NCBI GenBank assembly: GCA_040901765.1
Contig: JBBDYG010000108.1
Coordinates: forward strand, 9,733 to 73,732
Reading direction: 5' to 3'
DNA: 64,000 nt
From: JBBDYG01 sp040901765
GTDB taxonomy: Bacteria > Planctomycetota > Planctomycetia > Pirellulales > Lacipirellulaceae
In this document: in pieces, positions 54,993 to 63,688 of the stretch
Numbering within the stretch: the first letter of the stretch is position 1
Layout: every line of letters starts with the position of its first letter
Program-made: the position numbers and the translations under genes
Notes under the pieces: generated by a model
The model's database searches: none
Told to the model about the DNA's origin: nothing
Seen by the model: the letters and a program-made list of their open reading frames with translations, nothing else

Positions 54993-57488
54993 ATGGCTTA
55001 CCCACGATCATCCCGATTCCTCACGCCCTGCGGCGCTGCGATCTGCGGCTGGCTGTTCATTACGGTGGCCGCGGCGGCCAATCCGCCGGACTGGAAGGGT
55101 GCCGGTCGGTTTCGCGTGCTGGTCGAAGTTCCTCCGGTGGGAACCGTCAAGTCGGCCGAAGAGATGGTCGCGGCCTGCGAGCTGTCGCTCGAACGCTTGC
55201 TTGCCGATGGAGGGATTGAAGGATCGGTTGACTTGGCCAGCTTTCAAGTCCAAGCCTACGACCCGGCGACGGGTGCCACCGAGGAGGGGCCTAAGTTTCG
55301 ATCGGCGAGATCACCCTACGATCGACCGTGTCGCTTCGAGGACGACGAGTTGCCACTCGACTACCCGAGTCGCGTGGGTCGAGCATCGGAGACGACCGAC
55401 GGGCGGCCTCAAATGGTCATTCGTCCGCGCAAGGCCCGCCTTTTCAACCGAGAAATGAACAGCCGCGCTGGCCGGCTTATATGGTCTCACCACCAGGAGC
55501 CGGAGCAGACGTCGCACTACGCGATTTACTTCGACGTTTCACCAACGGCCCAGCCCTGGGGCGTCTCGCCAGCGCCCTGGATCGGCGATGCCGACGTGCT
55601 GCGTGAAGAGCAAGGCCAACCGCTCGGTGGCTTCTCGCATTTCACCGCGACGGTCGGCGATCTGAACGGCGACGGCTTGTTCGATGTGGTCGCCGGAACG
55701 GAAAAGGGCGACCTCTTCTGGTTCGCCAATCGCGGCGAGAAGGGGCAACCGAAATTCCTTGGCTGTCAAATTCTTCAAGACGAACAAGGGCCGATTGACA
55801 CCGGTTGGTATGCCGCCCCGGTGTTGTACGATTGGGACGGCGACGGGAAACTCGATCTCCTCGTCGGCACCAGCGGCAATGTTATTCTCTGGTGGCGCGG
55901 CGTCGGCGAGAACGACAAGCCTCAGTTTCGCTACATGGGTTTCGTTCAGGCCGACGGGAAGCGGCTCGAGGTGCCGGAGTCGCCGGTTGCGGAGGACGAC
56001 AACGCGATCTTCGCCCGCGACTATTTCAACCAACCGTGGATCGGCGATTTTGACGGCGATGGGCTGCCGGATATCGTCACCGGGGGTTACACGACCGGGC
56101 AGATCTTCTGGTACCGCGGGACGGCGCGAAACGCGGATGGCACGCCACAACTGCATTACGCCGGCGAGCTGACCGCCGACGGCGAGCCGATCGATACCGC
56201 CTGGGCCGCCGCCCCGGCCTGCTTTGACATGAACGGCGACGGCCACATGGACCTGGTAACCGGCGCCTGGTGGTGGAGCGGCATTCCCGGAACCCCGCCG
56301 GCCGGCGCGAACGATCTCCTGATGCTGTATCAAGGCACCGGCAATGAGGCGGGCGATCAGTTCAAGAAAGTTCCATTTCCGAGTACGGGCAACTTTCCAT
56401 CGGGGTCGATCGCGCGGCCCACGGTTGTCGATGCCGACGGCGACGGGCTTCTCGACCTGTTCGTGAGCGACAGCGGCGGCAATGCGTATCTCATGATGAA
56501 TGTCGGCACGGCGCAAGCGCCATCCTGGGACACGCAAGTAAAGACATTGACGCTTCCATGGGGATTTGCACGGGAGTTCGACGTGGCCGCAAACATGGCG
56601 GATTTAGACGGCGACGGTACTCCCGAATGGTTGATGGGCAATGCGGTCGGCTCCATCGGTAATGGAGCAGCGTCGCCCGAAAAGAAGCACTTGGGAACCG
56701 TTCACGTGAACGGAAAGGCGATCCACCATCCCGGCCCCGGTTATGGCGACCCCTATTATTTCTCGGTGTTTTGTCAGTGGGACGACGACGGTCGCGCGGA
56801 CATCCTGTGGGGCACCCACCAGGGCAACATCTACCTGCATCGGAATCTGGCGGCGGCCGATCGCTTGGCCTTCGACGAAGGCGTGCTGCTCCGGCTCGTG
56901 GACGGCCAGCCGCTGCGCGTCGGTCCACCAGTGGTCGAGTCTCCCGAGCAGGCAACCGACTTCACCATCCTGCAAGGCTCACGGATCGTATTTGAGTTCG
57001 AGGATTTAGATAACGACGGCACGAACGATCTGCTCGTGGGCGATACCTTTGCCAACTTGTGGGTTTTTCGCGGAACGAAGAAGCATGCGACCGACGCTTT
57101 CGAGCCGGGTATCTTAATCGCAAAACTGCCGACGCGGCCCGAGGCGATCGCCTGCACCGACTGGAACGGCGATGGCAAGCCCGATTTGCTGATCGGCGGA
57201 ACGGCATCGGAACCTGCGGTCGTCTATTATAACAACAGCGAAGCGGGGCGGCCGGCCATCGACGCCGGCGTGCCGATTTCCAATTTGCCCTACTTGTTCT
57301 GGGGACCGAAGTTACGGGCCGCGGACTGGAATGGCGACGGCGACATCGATTTGCTCGTGCAGAGCGAATTCTTTTCATTTTGGATTGAACGTTCGTTTCT
57401 CGATCACAGTTATCGAATGGCACGCATCGTGTCGCCGATCGAGGAAGCGAGCGCTGACAGCAGCCTCGGAGAAAAAGAATCACGATGA
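54993..57488 (+). CDS. FG-GAP/VCBS-repeat exported protein with conserved N-terminal domain
   Basis: 831 residues from the ATG at 54993 (a GTG three codons earlier is possible). Signal peptide ending AAAAN. Residues about 25-190 form a domain shared with the protein at 58566-61313: WKGAGRFRVLVEVPPVG, DLASFQVQAYDPATGA, LIWSHHQEPEQTSHYAIYFD. After it come at least eight FG-GAP/VCBS calcium repeats (VGDLNGDGLFDVVAG, YDWDGDGKLDLLVG, GDFDGDGLPDIVTGG, FDMNGDGHMDLVTG, DWNGDGKPDLLIGG, DWNGDGDIDLLVQ) forming a beta-propeller. No PEP-CTERM. Its TGA overlaps the ATG of the next gene (ATGA), so the two are translated together. It probably binds an extracellular ligand; no enzymatic motif seen. Confidence 0.86.
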   Translation: MAYPRSSRFLTPCGAAICGWLFITVAAAANPPDWKGAGRFRVLVEVPPVGTVKSAEEMVAACELSLERLLADGGIEGSVDLASFQVQAYDPATGATEEGPKFRSARSPYDRPCRFEDDELPLDYPSRVGRASETTDGRPQMVIRPRKARLFNREMNSRAGRLIWSHHQEPEQTSHYAIYFDVSPTAQPWGVSPAPWIGDADVLREEQGQPLGGFSHFTATVGDLNGDGLFDVVAGTEKGDLFWFANRGEKGQPKFLGCQILQDEQGPIDTGWYAAPVLYDWDGDGKLDLLVGTSGNVILWWRGVGENDKPQFRYMGFVQADGKRLEVPESPVAEDDNAIFARDYFNQPWIGDFDGDGLPDIVTGGYTTGQIFWYRGTARNADGTPQLHYAGELTADGEPIDTAWAAAPACFDMNGDGHMDLVTGAWWWSGIPGTPPAGANDLLMLYQGTGNEAGDQFKKVPFPSTGNFPSGSIARPTVVDADGDGLLDLFVSDSGGNAYLMMNVGTAQAPSWDTQVKTLTLPWGFAREFDVAANMADLDGDGTPEWLMGNAVGSIGNGAASPEKKHLGTVHVNGKAIHHPGPGYGDPYYFSVFCQWDDDGRADILWGTHQGNIYLHRNLAAADRLAFDEGVLLRLVDGQPLRVGPPVVESPEQATDFTILQGSRIVFEFEDLDNDGTNDLLVGDTFANLWVFRGTKKHATDAFEPGILIAKLPTRPEAIACTDWNGDGKPDLLIGGTASEPAVVYYNNSEAGRPAIDAGVPISNLPYLFWGPKLRAADWNGDGDIDLLVQSEFFSFWIERSFLDHSYRMARIVSPIEEASADSSLGEKESR

Positions 57489-58648
57489 TCCACTGCAATG
57501 CAACCGGCTTGGTGTATTCCAACCCGCGGCCGCACTTGAAGGCGATCCACGCCTGGCATCCCTCTGTCGTCGAGTTGGAGAACGACGCGCTGCTGTGCGC
57601 ATTCGACCTGGGCGAGGCGGCCGAGAGCCTCGACTATCGAACCTATTTCGCGACATCTTCCAATGGCGGCGGCGAATGGTCGCCTCCGCGACGGCTGTTG
57701 GAGGAAAGCCTCCCCCGAGCGACAACCCACACGATCCGCATCAGCCGTATGCGCGATGGCACGCTCGTCGGCTTAGGCGCACGCTTCTATCGCGACGATC
57801 CTGAAGTAGGGCTAACCAACCGCGAGACGCTAGGCTTCGTGCCGATGGATCTCATTCTGCTCACGAGCAGCGATTCGGGCCGCACGTGGTCGGAACCGAC
57901 GAACATCCAGGCTCCGCTCGTGGGACCGGCATTTGAGGTCTGCCATGCGATTGTCGAGCTGGCCGATGGCCGGTGGCTCACTCCCACGCAAACCTGGCCC
58001 GATTGGAATGGCCACGGCCCCAGCGGCATGAAGGCCATCGCGCTGGTATCACGCGATCACGGTCGAACTTGGCCCGAATACCTGACGGTGTTCGACGGCA
58101 ACGATCGCGGGATTATTCATTTTGAACAGTCGATCACCCAATTAACCGACGAGCGATTGCTCGCCGTCGCCTGGGCATATGACCGCGAGACCCGCACCAC
58201 GCGGCCCACACCGTATGCGATCTCCGGCGATGGGCAGACTTTCTCAGTTCCAGGATCGACCCAGTTATACGGTCAAACCGCCAAGCTGCTGGCACTGGAC
58301 GACAATCGCTTCGTGTGCGTCTACCGGCGCGACGACAAGCCCGGCTTGTGGATGCAACTAGCGCGGATCGAGGGCGACAAGTGGATCAATCTGGAAGAAG
58401 CGTTGCTGTGGCAAGGCGTCGCCGACTCGAGCCACGTGGGAACCAGCATCAGCGATGAGCTTAGCTCGCTACGATTCGGCTTTCCGAGCCTGATCCGATT
58501 AAAGTCCGGCGAGGTAATGGTGGTGTTCTGGTGCGAAGAAAAAGGAACTCACAACATTCGCTGGTTCAACCTATCGATCGACGCGGCAACCGTGCCCCGC
58601 CCGCATCTCTTCGACCGAGCCGCCGCGAAGCAGATCGGCAGCCGATAA
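57485..58648 (+). CDS. BNR/sialidase-family protein without signal peptide
   Basis: 387 residues starting in the ATGA overlap with the FG-GAP gene. It is a single sialidase-like propeller: AWHPSVVELENDALLCAFD at the position of the first strand, Asp boxes in SSNGGGEWSPP, SSDSGRTWSEP and SRDHGRTWPEY, then FEQSITQLTDERLLAVAWAY and SLRFGFPSLIRLKSGEVMVV. It lacks the RIP arginine motif and any export signal, so it would act in the cytoplasm unless exported with a partner. Its last 83 bases overlap, tail to tail, the end of the opposite-strand FG-GAP gene. Likely a glycoside hydrolase-like or lectin-like enzyme of unknown substrate. Confidence 0.85.
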   Translation: MIHCNATGLVYSNPRPHLKAIHAWHPSVVELENDALLCAFDLGEAAESLDYRTYFATSSNGGGEWSPPRRLLEESLPRATTHTIRISRMRDGTLVGLGARFYRDDPEVGLTNRETLGFVPMDLILLTSSDSGRTWSEPTNIQAPLVGPAFEVCHAIVELADGRWLTPTQTWPDWNGHGPSGMKAIALVSRDHGRTWPEYLTVFDGNDRGIIHFEQSITQLTDERLLAVAWAYDRETRTTRPTPYAISGDGQTFSVPGSTQLYGQTAKLLALDDNRFVCVYRRDDKPGLWMQLARIEGDKWINLEEALLWQGVADSSHVGTSISDELSSLRFGFPSLIRLKSGEVMVVFWCEEKGTHNIRWFNLSIDAATVPRPHLFDRAAAKQIGSR

Positions 58649-61313
58649 CGCCGGCCACTGCGAGCAACAGGCCCGCTATGGATGGTTCGGGTACGGCGGT
58701 AAGGTCGGTGCCGCTGCCAAGCGTCGTCCCGAAAGTAGCTCTCCACGCGGCGTAGTCGCCCGCGTCAACAATTTCGTTGCCGTTGCCGTCGGCGGCCGAG
58801 CCGGGAGAGACCGACTGGCCCAACGTGTCGCGCCACACCACGTAGTCGGCCGCATCGACCACGCCGTTGCCGTTGTAGTCGCCGGCAATCGTGAACCGTT
58901 CGACTCCCAGCACGGTGCCGGTTGCGTAACCGTGCCGAAGAAATGAGCCGTCGGTGAAGATGGTGTAACGGTGGGTGGTGTCCACCACCACGTCGCCGTC
59001 GCCGTCGCCGTTGAAATCAACGACATTCAAGCCAATCGAATCGTAGGGGGCGTCGATCAGATCGACATAGACGCCGGGCAAGAATGTGGCTCGGCCGCCA
59101 ATATCGTTGCCCGAGTTCTCGATGAACATCATCTCGGCAGGGCTGGCGCTAGCCAAAATGTCGAGATCGCCATCGTCGTCCCAGTCCGCGGCAAACGGCA
59201 CACCGCGTGTCGGCAGTTGGCCGACCAGCGTCGGCTGAGTAAACAGCGGTGTGTCGGTCGATGCCGCCATTTCGTTCTCATAATACCGCACGGCACCGGC
59301 GAAGTTGACCACCACCAGATCGGCTCGGCCATTCTCGTTGAAGTCGGCGACCGAGTACGTCGCCCGCGATCCTTGCAACTGGTCGAACGGTGGATCGCTG
59401 GGGCCGGGGCCGACGTCGATCGGCGTGCCGTTAAGCTGCATCACGATCTGACCGGTCGTGTCGAAATTCGGCGCAGCGATGGTGCCTAAATTTCGATGGA
59501 GCCAGATTTTTCCGTCGTGGTCGGCATCGAGGATGTCGGTCTTCCCGTCGAAGTTGAGATCAAATAGCCGCAGCCACTGCCAGCCATCACCGCCGCCCGG
59601 TTTGGGTGGAATCGACTGCCCCGCCGGCAAGACCGATGTCGCCGGTCCATAGACGCCGGGATTGCCTTGCGCCAGGTTGAGCGCCACAGTCACGTCCTGG
59701 ATCTTATCCAAATGCCCGTCGTTGTTCCAATCGATGAACTGGCTCGCGAACAGCGGCACCGATCCCCATTCACTCGGCAGGGGCAGCGCGCCGGCGGTCC
59801 ACCGTGGCGCCGTTGCCGTGCCGATATTCCGATATAGGTACATTTGAGCGTCGGTGCTCACGGCCAGATCGAGCCGTCCATCGGCGTTGTAGTCGACCGC
59901 GCGGGGAGTGGCGAGCGCGGCCGCCGGGAACTGGCCCACTCGCGGAACGGTTCGCTCCTCAAACGCCGGTTGCGTTGCGGAACCAATGTTAACGTAGTAT
60001 TTGAGGAACTTCTCTGACGTGACGCCACTGTTGATCGCGAAGGTTCCCGTCACAATGTCGAGCAACCCATCGCCGGTGAAATCGGCGAAGGTCGGGGCGG
60101 CGCCCCATTCGGTGTCGATCGGCGCACCGCCCGCTTGAAGCGGACCTTGCAACTCGAGCAGCGGCGTCCCATTAGGATTCGCGCCAATGTTCTTGTAGAA
60201 GTACAGGCGGCCGGTCACATAGCCGCCCGCAATCAGGTCGCGGCTGCCGTCGCCATCCAGGTCCACCATATCCATAACCGGATAATAGTCGGCGGTGATC
60301 GTCGGCCGTTCCGGATTGGGCGTCGTCGGCAGCGCCAGTACCTGATTACTCGAATTGCGCACGAGTCCCTGATACTGAAACTGCCGATTCGTGTTCGTGC
60401 CGACGTTCTTGTACCACGCCACGCGGTTCAACTGCCCGCCCGTCACGATGTCATCAACACCGTCGCTGTCAAAGTCGATTACCAGCGGAGTGGCGTTCCA
60501 GCCAATGTCGATCGGCTTGCCATCCGTCGTCGTCACCAGCTTCGAGGAGCCGAAACTTGGAACCGTCGCCGTTCCGAGGTTCTTGTAGACGGCCATTCCG
60601 CCACGAAGGTTGCCGGCGACAAGATCAAATAGCCCGTCGCCGTCCCAGTCGGTCACGTCGATGCGGGTTTCAATGGCGCCGGTCGTCGTGGTACCGACCT
60701 TCTGCGTCCGCATGTTGCCATCGCCGAGAAATCCGCGGGGCGACGCCCGATGCGGCACGGTCTCCGTCGGCAGGGCGTCAAAATAAATCGCGTAGTGGGA
60801 GGGCTGATTGCCGTCTTGCACGTGCGACCAGGCCAGGCGGCCGCTGTCCCAGTTTCCTTCCGCGTCGAGAAAGTAGCCCCAATTAGGCCGGCTAATCGGC
60901 GATAGGGTGCCTGTGGGTGTATTGCTCAGGTAGCCTTCCACTTCGGGGTACGGGTTGGGAATGTCGTCGTCGTACCAACGAAACGCCCGGTCGGCGTCGG
61001 TCTTGCCGTAGGCCCATCCCCCTTCGGCAAACGGCTGGCCCGTGGTGGGATCGTAGCGGATTACCTGTAAGCTGCGGAGGTCGGCCTTACCCGACAACCC
61101 AAGCTCCGTCTGCAACAGCGAATCCCAGTCGATGTCCAACTGGGCCGGTCTCTCGTCGAAGGGCCGCGCTCCGATGGAAACCGGATCGATCTCGACCAGC
61201 AACCGGTAATCGCCCTGCCCCGTCCACGTCGGCGGGACGCCATAAACGCCGTTCGCAAGCAACGCAGCCGCTAGAAAACCGGCACAGCCGGCAACCGCAG
61301 GAACAATGCGCAT
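58566..61313 (-). CDS. FG-GAP/VCBS-repeat protein with dockerin and PEP-CTERM
   Basis: 915 residues from the ATG at 61313, two bases after the regulator's TGA (TGACGATG). Signal peptide IVPAVAGCAGFLAAALLANG. The N-terminal domain matches the protein at 54993 (WTGQGDYRLLVEIDPVSIG, DLRSLQVIRYDPTTGQ, LAWSHVQDGNQPSHYAIYFD). FG-GAP repeats (DWDGDGLFDLVAG, DFDSDGVDDIVTGG, DLDGDGSRDLIAGG, DFTGDGLLDIVTG) follow. Then a dockerin-like module (GDYNGNGVVDAADYVVWRDT) and PEP-CTERM (VPEPSIAGLLLAVAGVIG). An extra tail after the signal (GRRDAGGARLPRRSIG) is encoded antisense to the end of the BNR gene. Cotranscribed with the GntR-type regulator, so probably a marker target of that regulator. Confidence 0.87.
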   Translation of the reverse strand: MRIVPAVAGCAGFLAAALLANGVYGVPPTWTGQGDYRLLVEIDPVSIGARPFDERPAQLDIDWDSLLQTELGLSGKADLRSLQVIRYDPTTGQPFAEGGWAYGKTDADRAFRWYDDDIPNPYPEVEGYLSNTPTGTLSPISRPNWGYFLDAEGNWDSGRLAWSHVQDGNQPSHYAIYFDALPTETVPHRASPRGFLGDGNMRTQKVGTTTTGAIETRIDVTDWDGDGLFDLVAGNLRGGMAVYKNLGTATVPSFGSSKLVTTTDGKPIDIGWNATPLVIDFDSDGVDDIVTGGQLNRVAWYKNVGTNTNRQFQYQGLVRNSSNQVLALPTTPNPERPTITADYYPVMDMVDLDGDGSRDLIAGGYVTGRLYFYKNIGANPNGTPLLELQGPLQAGGAPIDTEWGAAPTFADFTGDGLLDIVTGTFAINSGVTSEKFLKYYVNIGSATQPAFEERTVPRVGQFPAAALATPRAVDYNADGRLDLAVSTDAQMYLYRNIGTATAPRWTAGALPLPSEWGSVPLFASQFIDWNNDGHLDKIQDVTVALNLAQGNPGVYGPATSVLPAGQSIPPKPGGGDGWQWLRLFDLNFDGKTDILDADHDGKIWLHRNLGTIAAPNFDTTGQIVMQLNGTPIDVGPGPSDPPFDQLQGSRATYSVADFNENGRADLVVVNFAGAVRYYENEMAASTDTPLFTQPTLVGQLPTRGVPFAADWDDDGDLDILASASPAEMMFIENSGNDIGGRATFLPGVYVDLIDAPYDSIGLNVVDFNGDGDGDVVVDTTHRYTIFTDGSFLRHGYATGTVLGVERFTIAGDYNGNGVVDAADYVVWRDTLGQSVSPGSAADGNGNEIVDAGDYAAWRATFGTTLGSGTDLTAVPEPSIAGLLLAVAGVIGCRSASRRLGRRDAGGARLPRRSIG

Positions 61314-61315
61314 CG

Positions 61316-62452
61316 TCAACTACTCTCGCTCTTTGCGGGTTCAATGCTCAGGTCGCGAACGGAATTTCGCTCGACCAATCGTCCGGCCACCAAAATGGGC
61401 TCGACCTGCGGCAGCGGTTCTCCGATCAGTTTGCCTAACAGGTCGGCAGCCAATTCGCCGACCGTGGCCGTTTCCGGGACAAACGCTGTGATCGGCACCG
61501 GCTCGTGGATTTCACACACGTTCTGACCGTATCCCACGACGGACAAATCCTCCGGAATGCGAAGGCCGAGCTGTCCGGCCGCCTTCAGCACGGCCCGACA
61601 AACGCGCCAGTTTTCGCAGAAGATAGCCGTCGGCGGCGACGGCCGCGAAAGAACATTTGCCGCCAGCTCCTCCAGCGATTCACCGGCATAGGCGTGGACC
61701 ATCAGCGAGCGATCCGGCTGCACTTGCGCGCCGGACATTGCTTCGACGAATCCCCGCGCAAACGCGGCAAACGCTTCTCCGTCGATCCAGCTACCGCAGA
61801 ACATGGCTATGCGCCGATGGCCTTTGTCGAGCAAATGCTGAACCGACTGGCGACACGCGAGCGACACGTCGTCGCCCACCCAGGGAAACAGCGTGGGGTA
61901 GAACGAGCAGCTCGTCACCACCCGCGTGTCGGTGAGAAGATCACCGTAAGGTTCCAGGCAGGGACCGATCGACAAGACGCCCCTCAATTCACTTTGAGAC
62001 AACAAAGCTCGCAATCGCTGGCGGTCCTCGCGCGGATTCTGACCGACGCTCAGAATCTGAACGGCGAAACTGCGCTGCGCAAGGGCTTGCTCGATCGACC
62101 GCAGCACGGTGCAGAAGGCCGAGTCCTCGTCGGAATGGCACTTCTGTTCATTCGAGCAGACCAACAGGACCAGTCCGCCCGACAGGCCGACGTGATCCAT
62201 GGCTTCCACTTCGCGGGCCACGAAGGTTCCCAGGGCGCGCTTCCGCAGGACATAGCCTTCCTTTTCGAGCACCTCCAGTGCTTGGCGAACCGTGACCCGA
62301 CTGAGGCCGTAGCGGTCGCTTAGCTCCTGTTCCGTGCCAAGGCGGTCGCCAATTTCCAGCGACCGGCCAGCGATCTCGCGCATCAAGTCGCGAGCCAAAT
62401 CAATGTATTTTGGGGTATACTGCTTCCCGGGCGCAAGAGCCAAGATCGACAT
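61316..62452 (-). CDS. GntR-type regulator with LacI-like effector domain
   Basis: 378 residues from the ATG at 62452 (GGAG ten bases upstream; a longer frame would need a TTG). The N-terminal winged helix is of GntR type: YIDLARDLMREIAGRSLEIG, then LGTEQELSDRYGLSRVTVRQ, ALEVLEKEGYVLRKRALGTF. Residues about 90-360 resemble the periplasmic-binding/LacI sensor fold (GLVLLVCSNEQ, HLLDKGHRRIAMFCGSW, PTAIFCENWRVCRAVLKAAG, LRIPEDLSVVGYGQN, AADLLGKLIG). This GntR-LacI hybrid architecture (AraR-like) usually senses a sugar. It is cotranscribed with the FG-GAP gene and probably autoregulated through the palindromes just upstream. Confidence 0.9.
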   Translation of the reverse strand: MSILALAPGKQYTPKYIDLARDLMREIAGRSLEIGDRLGTEQELSDRYGLSRVTVRQALEVLEKEGYVLRKRALGTFVAREVEAMDHVGLSGGLVLLVCSNEQKCHSDEDSAFCTVLRSIEQALAQRSFAVQILSVGQNPREDRQRLRALLSQSELRGVLSIGPCLEPYGDLLTDTRVVTSCSFYPTLFPWVGDDVSLACRQSVQHLLDKGHRRIAMFCGSWIDGEAFAAFARGFVEAMSGAQVQPDRSLMVHAYAGESLEELAANVLSRPSPPTAIFCENWRVCRAVLKAAGQLGLRIPEDLSVVGYGQNVCEIHEPVPITAFVPETATVGELAADLLGKLIGEPLPQVEPILVAGRLVERNSVRDLSIEPAKSESS

Positions 62453-62488
62453 TCCGCCTGAACTCCGATTTGTCTTCGATTGTGCCAA

Positions 62489-62534
62489 CTTTAGACAAAG
62501 GCGACCTAAAGCCGGTTTGCTAAAGTCTACTTTA
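62489..62534. promoter_or_regulatory. Candidate operator pair upstream of the GntR-type regulator
   Basis: Two short palindromes: CTTT-AGAC-AAAG (62489-62500) and TAAAG-TCTA-CTTTA (62521-62534), centres 33 bp apart, about three helical turns. They lie 37-82 bases upstream of the regulator's ATG, in the divergent region shared with the DUF1559 gene. Autoregulation is the natural inference; binding is unproven. Confidence 0.4.
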
Positions 62535-62618
62535 CCCCTAAACCGGAAAAAATGTTAGTGCATATCCCGAAGAAAACCGAAAATTTCGATGCCAGCCCCC
62601 GTTTTTAGCTCATTGTTC

Positions 62619-62648
62619 TTGACATGATACAAATGGTGCAGGTAGACT
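62619..62648 (+). promoter_or_regulatory. Sigma70-like promoter of the DUF1559 gene
   Basis: TTGACA (62619-62624), an 18-bp spacer and TAGACT (62643-62648). AGGAG (62674-62678) then sits nine bases before the ATG at 62688. The perfect -35 and the short leader make this a convincing housekeeping promoter, though the -10 is only fair. Confidence 0.55.
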
Positions 62649-62687
62649 GAGGGCACGGCGTTATTCTTGCGCTAGGAGCCATCCGCC

Positions 62688-63659
62688 ATGTGTCAGTTCA
62701 GAACGTCGATCAGCCGGTCGCGATCGACTGCATTCACGCTCGTTGAGCTACTCGTGGTGATCGCCATTATCGGCATTTTGGTGGCGTTATTGCTGCCGGC
62801 CGTGCAGGCGGCCCGCGAAAGCGCTCGTCGCGCGCAGTGCCTCAACAACTTCAAGCAGACGGGCGTGGCGCTCCACAATTTCCACGCCACGTACAAGACC
62901 TTTCCGCATGGACTGGATATGTGGACCCCCAACGATGCGCCCTGTTCCATGCCTCCCGGGAAGACTCGCGCATTCATTGGATTCGCTTGGGGAGTCCATA
63001 TCCTTCCCTATTTGGAGGAGAGCATCGCCTTCGAGCAATTCAATCTCGAAGAAAGAAGCGACAACGGATACGCGGTCGGCCAGAATTTTGTCGCCGGCGC
63101 GAGCAGAATCGACAGTTTTATCTGCCCCTCCGATCCGCAAGGTTTTGAGCTTGTCGGCTGTTGCAGTGACATAAGCAACGGCGGTTCTGATCGAGAAGAC
63201 TTGGCCAAGACCAACATGGCCGGAGTGGCCGACAGCGACAGTTGGCAGTGTACCTGGGCCGAATTTGATAACTATCCGAGCGGTTGGGCCGATCCCCTTG
63301 CCGATGGCGTTTTGTATCAGAATTCGAACGTTAGCACCGCCAAGATCACCGATGGCAGCAGCCACACCTTAATGGTCGGCGAGGTGATTGGGTACGACAA
63401 TATCAGCAACGCCGCTTACTGGTGGTCGTCGTGGAATATCCTCGACACGTCCAACGGAATTAACCTGCCGCTCCGCGTGCGGCCCCGCAGTTTGTTCGAT
63501 TCCGAGGAGGCCGGCTTTGCGAGCCACCATCCCGGAGGGTGCCACTTCGTGAACGCCGACGGCAGCGCTTCGTTCCTGAGCGAATCGATCGATCAAGCAC
63601 TGTTTGCCGCGCTAACGACCCGCGCCAACGGTGACATCCTCAACGGCCAAACCCGATAG
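62688..63659 (+). CDS. DUF1559 pilin-like (pseudopilin) protein
   Basis: 323 residues. The N-terminal prepilin/methylation motif is FTLVELLVVIAIIGILVALL, preceded by a short basic leader (SRSRSTA) and followed by LPAVQAARESARRAQCLNN, the planctomycete DUF1559 signature. The C-terminus has the H-x9-DG box (HPGGCHFVNADG) and ends with the usual SFLSESIDQ.. stretch. Prepilin peptidase should cleave before the Phe of FTLVE. These proteins are highly multiplied in planctomycetes and are thought to assemble into surface or periplasmic fibres, perhaps serving uptake of large molecules. It is transcribed away from the GntR-type regulator and may share its operators. Confidence 0.95.
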   Translation: MCQFRTSISRSRSTAFTLVELLVVIAIIGILVALLLPAVQAARESARRAQCLNNFKQTGVALHNFHATYKTFPHGLDMWTPNDAPCSMPPGKTRAFIGFAWGVHILPYLEESIAFEQFNLEERSDNGYAVGQNFVAGASRIDSFICPSDPQGFELVGCCSDISNGGSDREDLAKTNMAGVADSDSWQCTWAEFDNYPSGWADPLADGVLYQNSNVSTAKITDGSSHTLMVGEVIGYDNISNAAYWWSSWNILDTSNGINLPLRVRPRSLFDSEEAGFASHHPGGCHFVNADGSASFLSESIDQALFAALTTRANGDILNGQTR

Positions 63660-63688
63660 CGCAGCACGCCCGCGAGTTTCGCTAGGAT

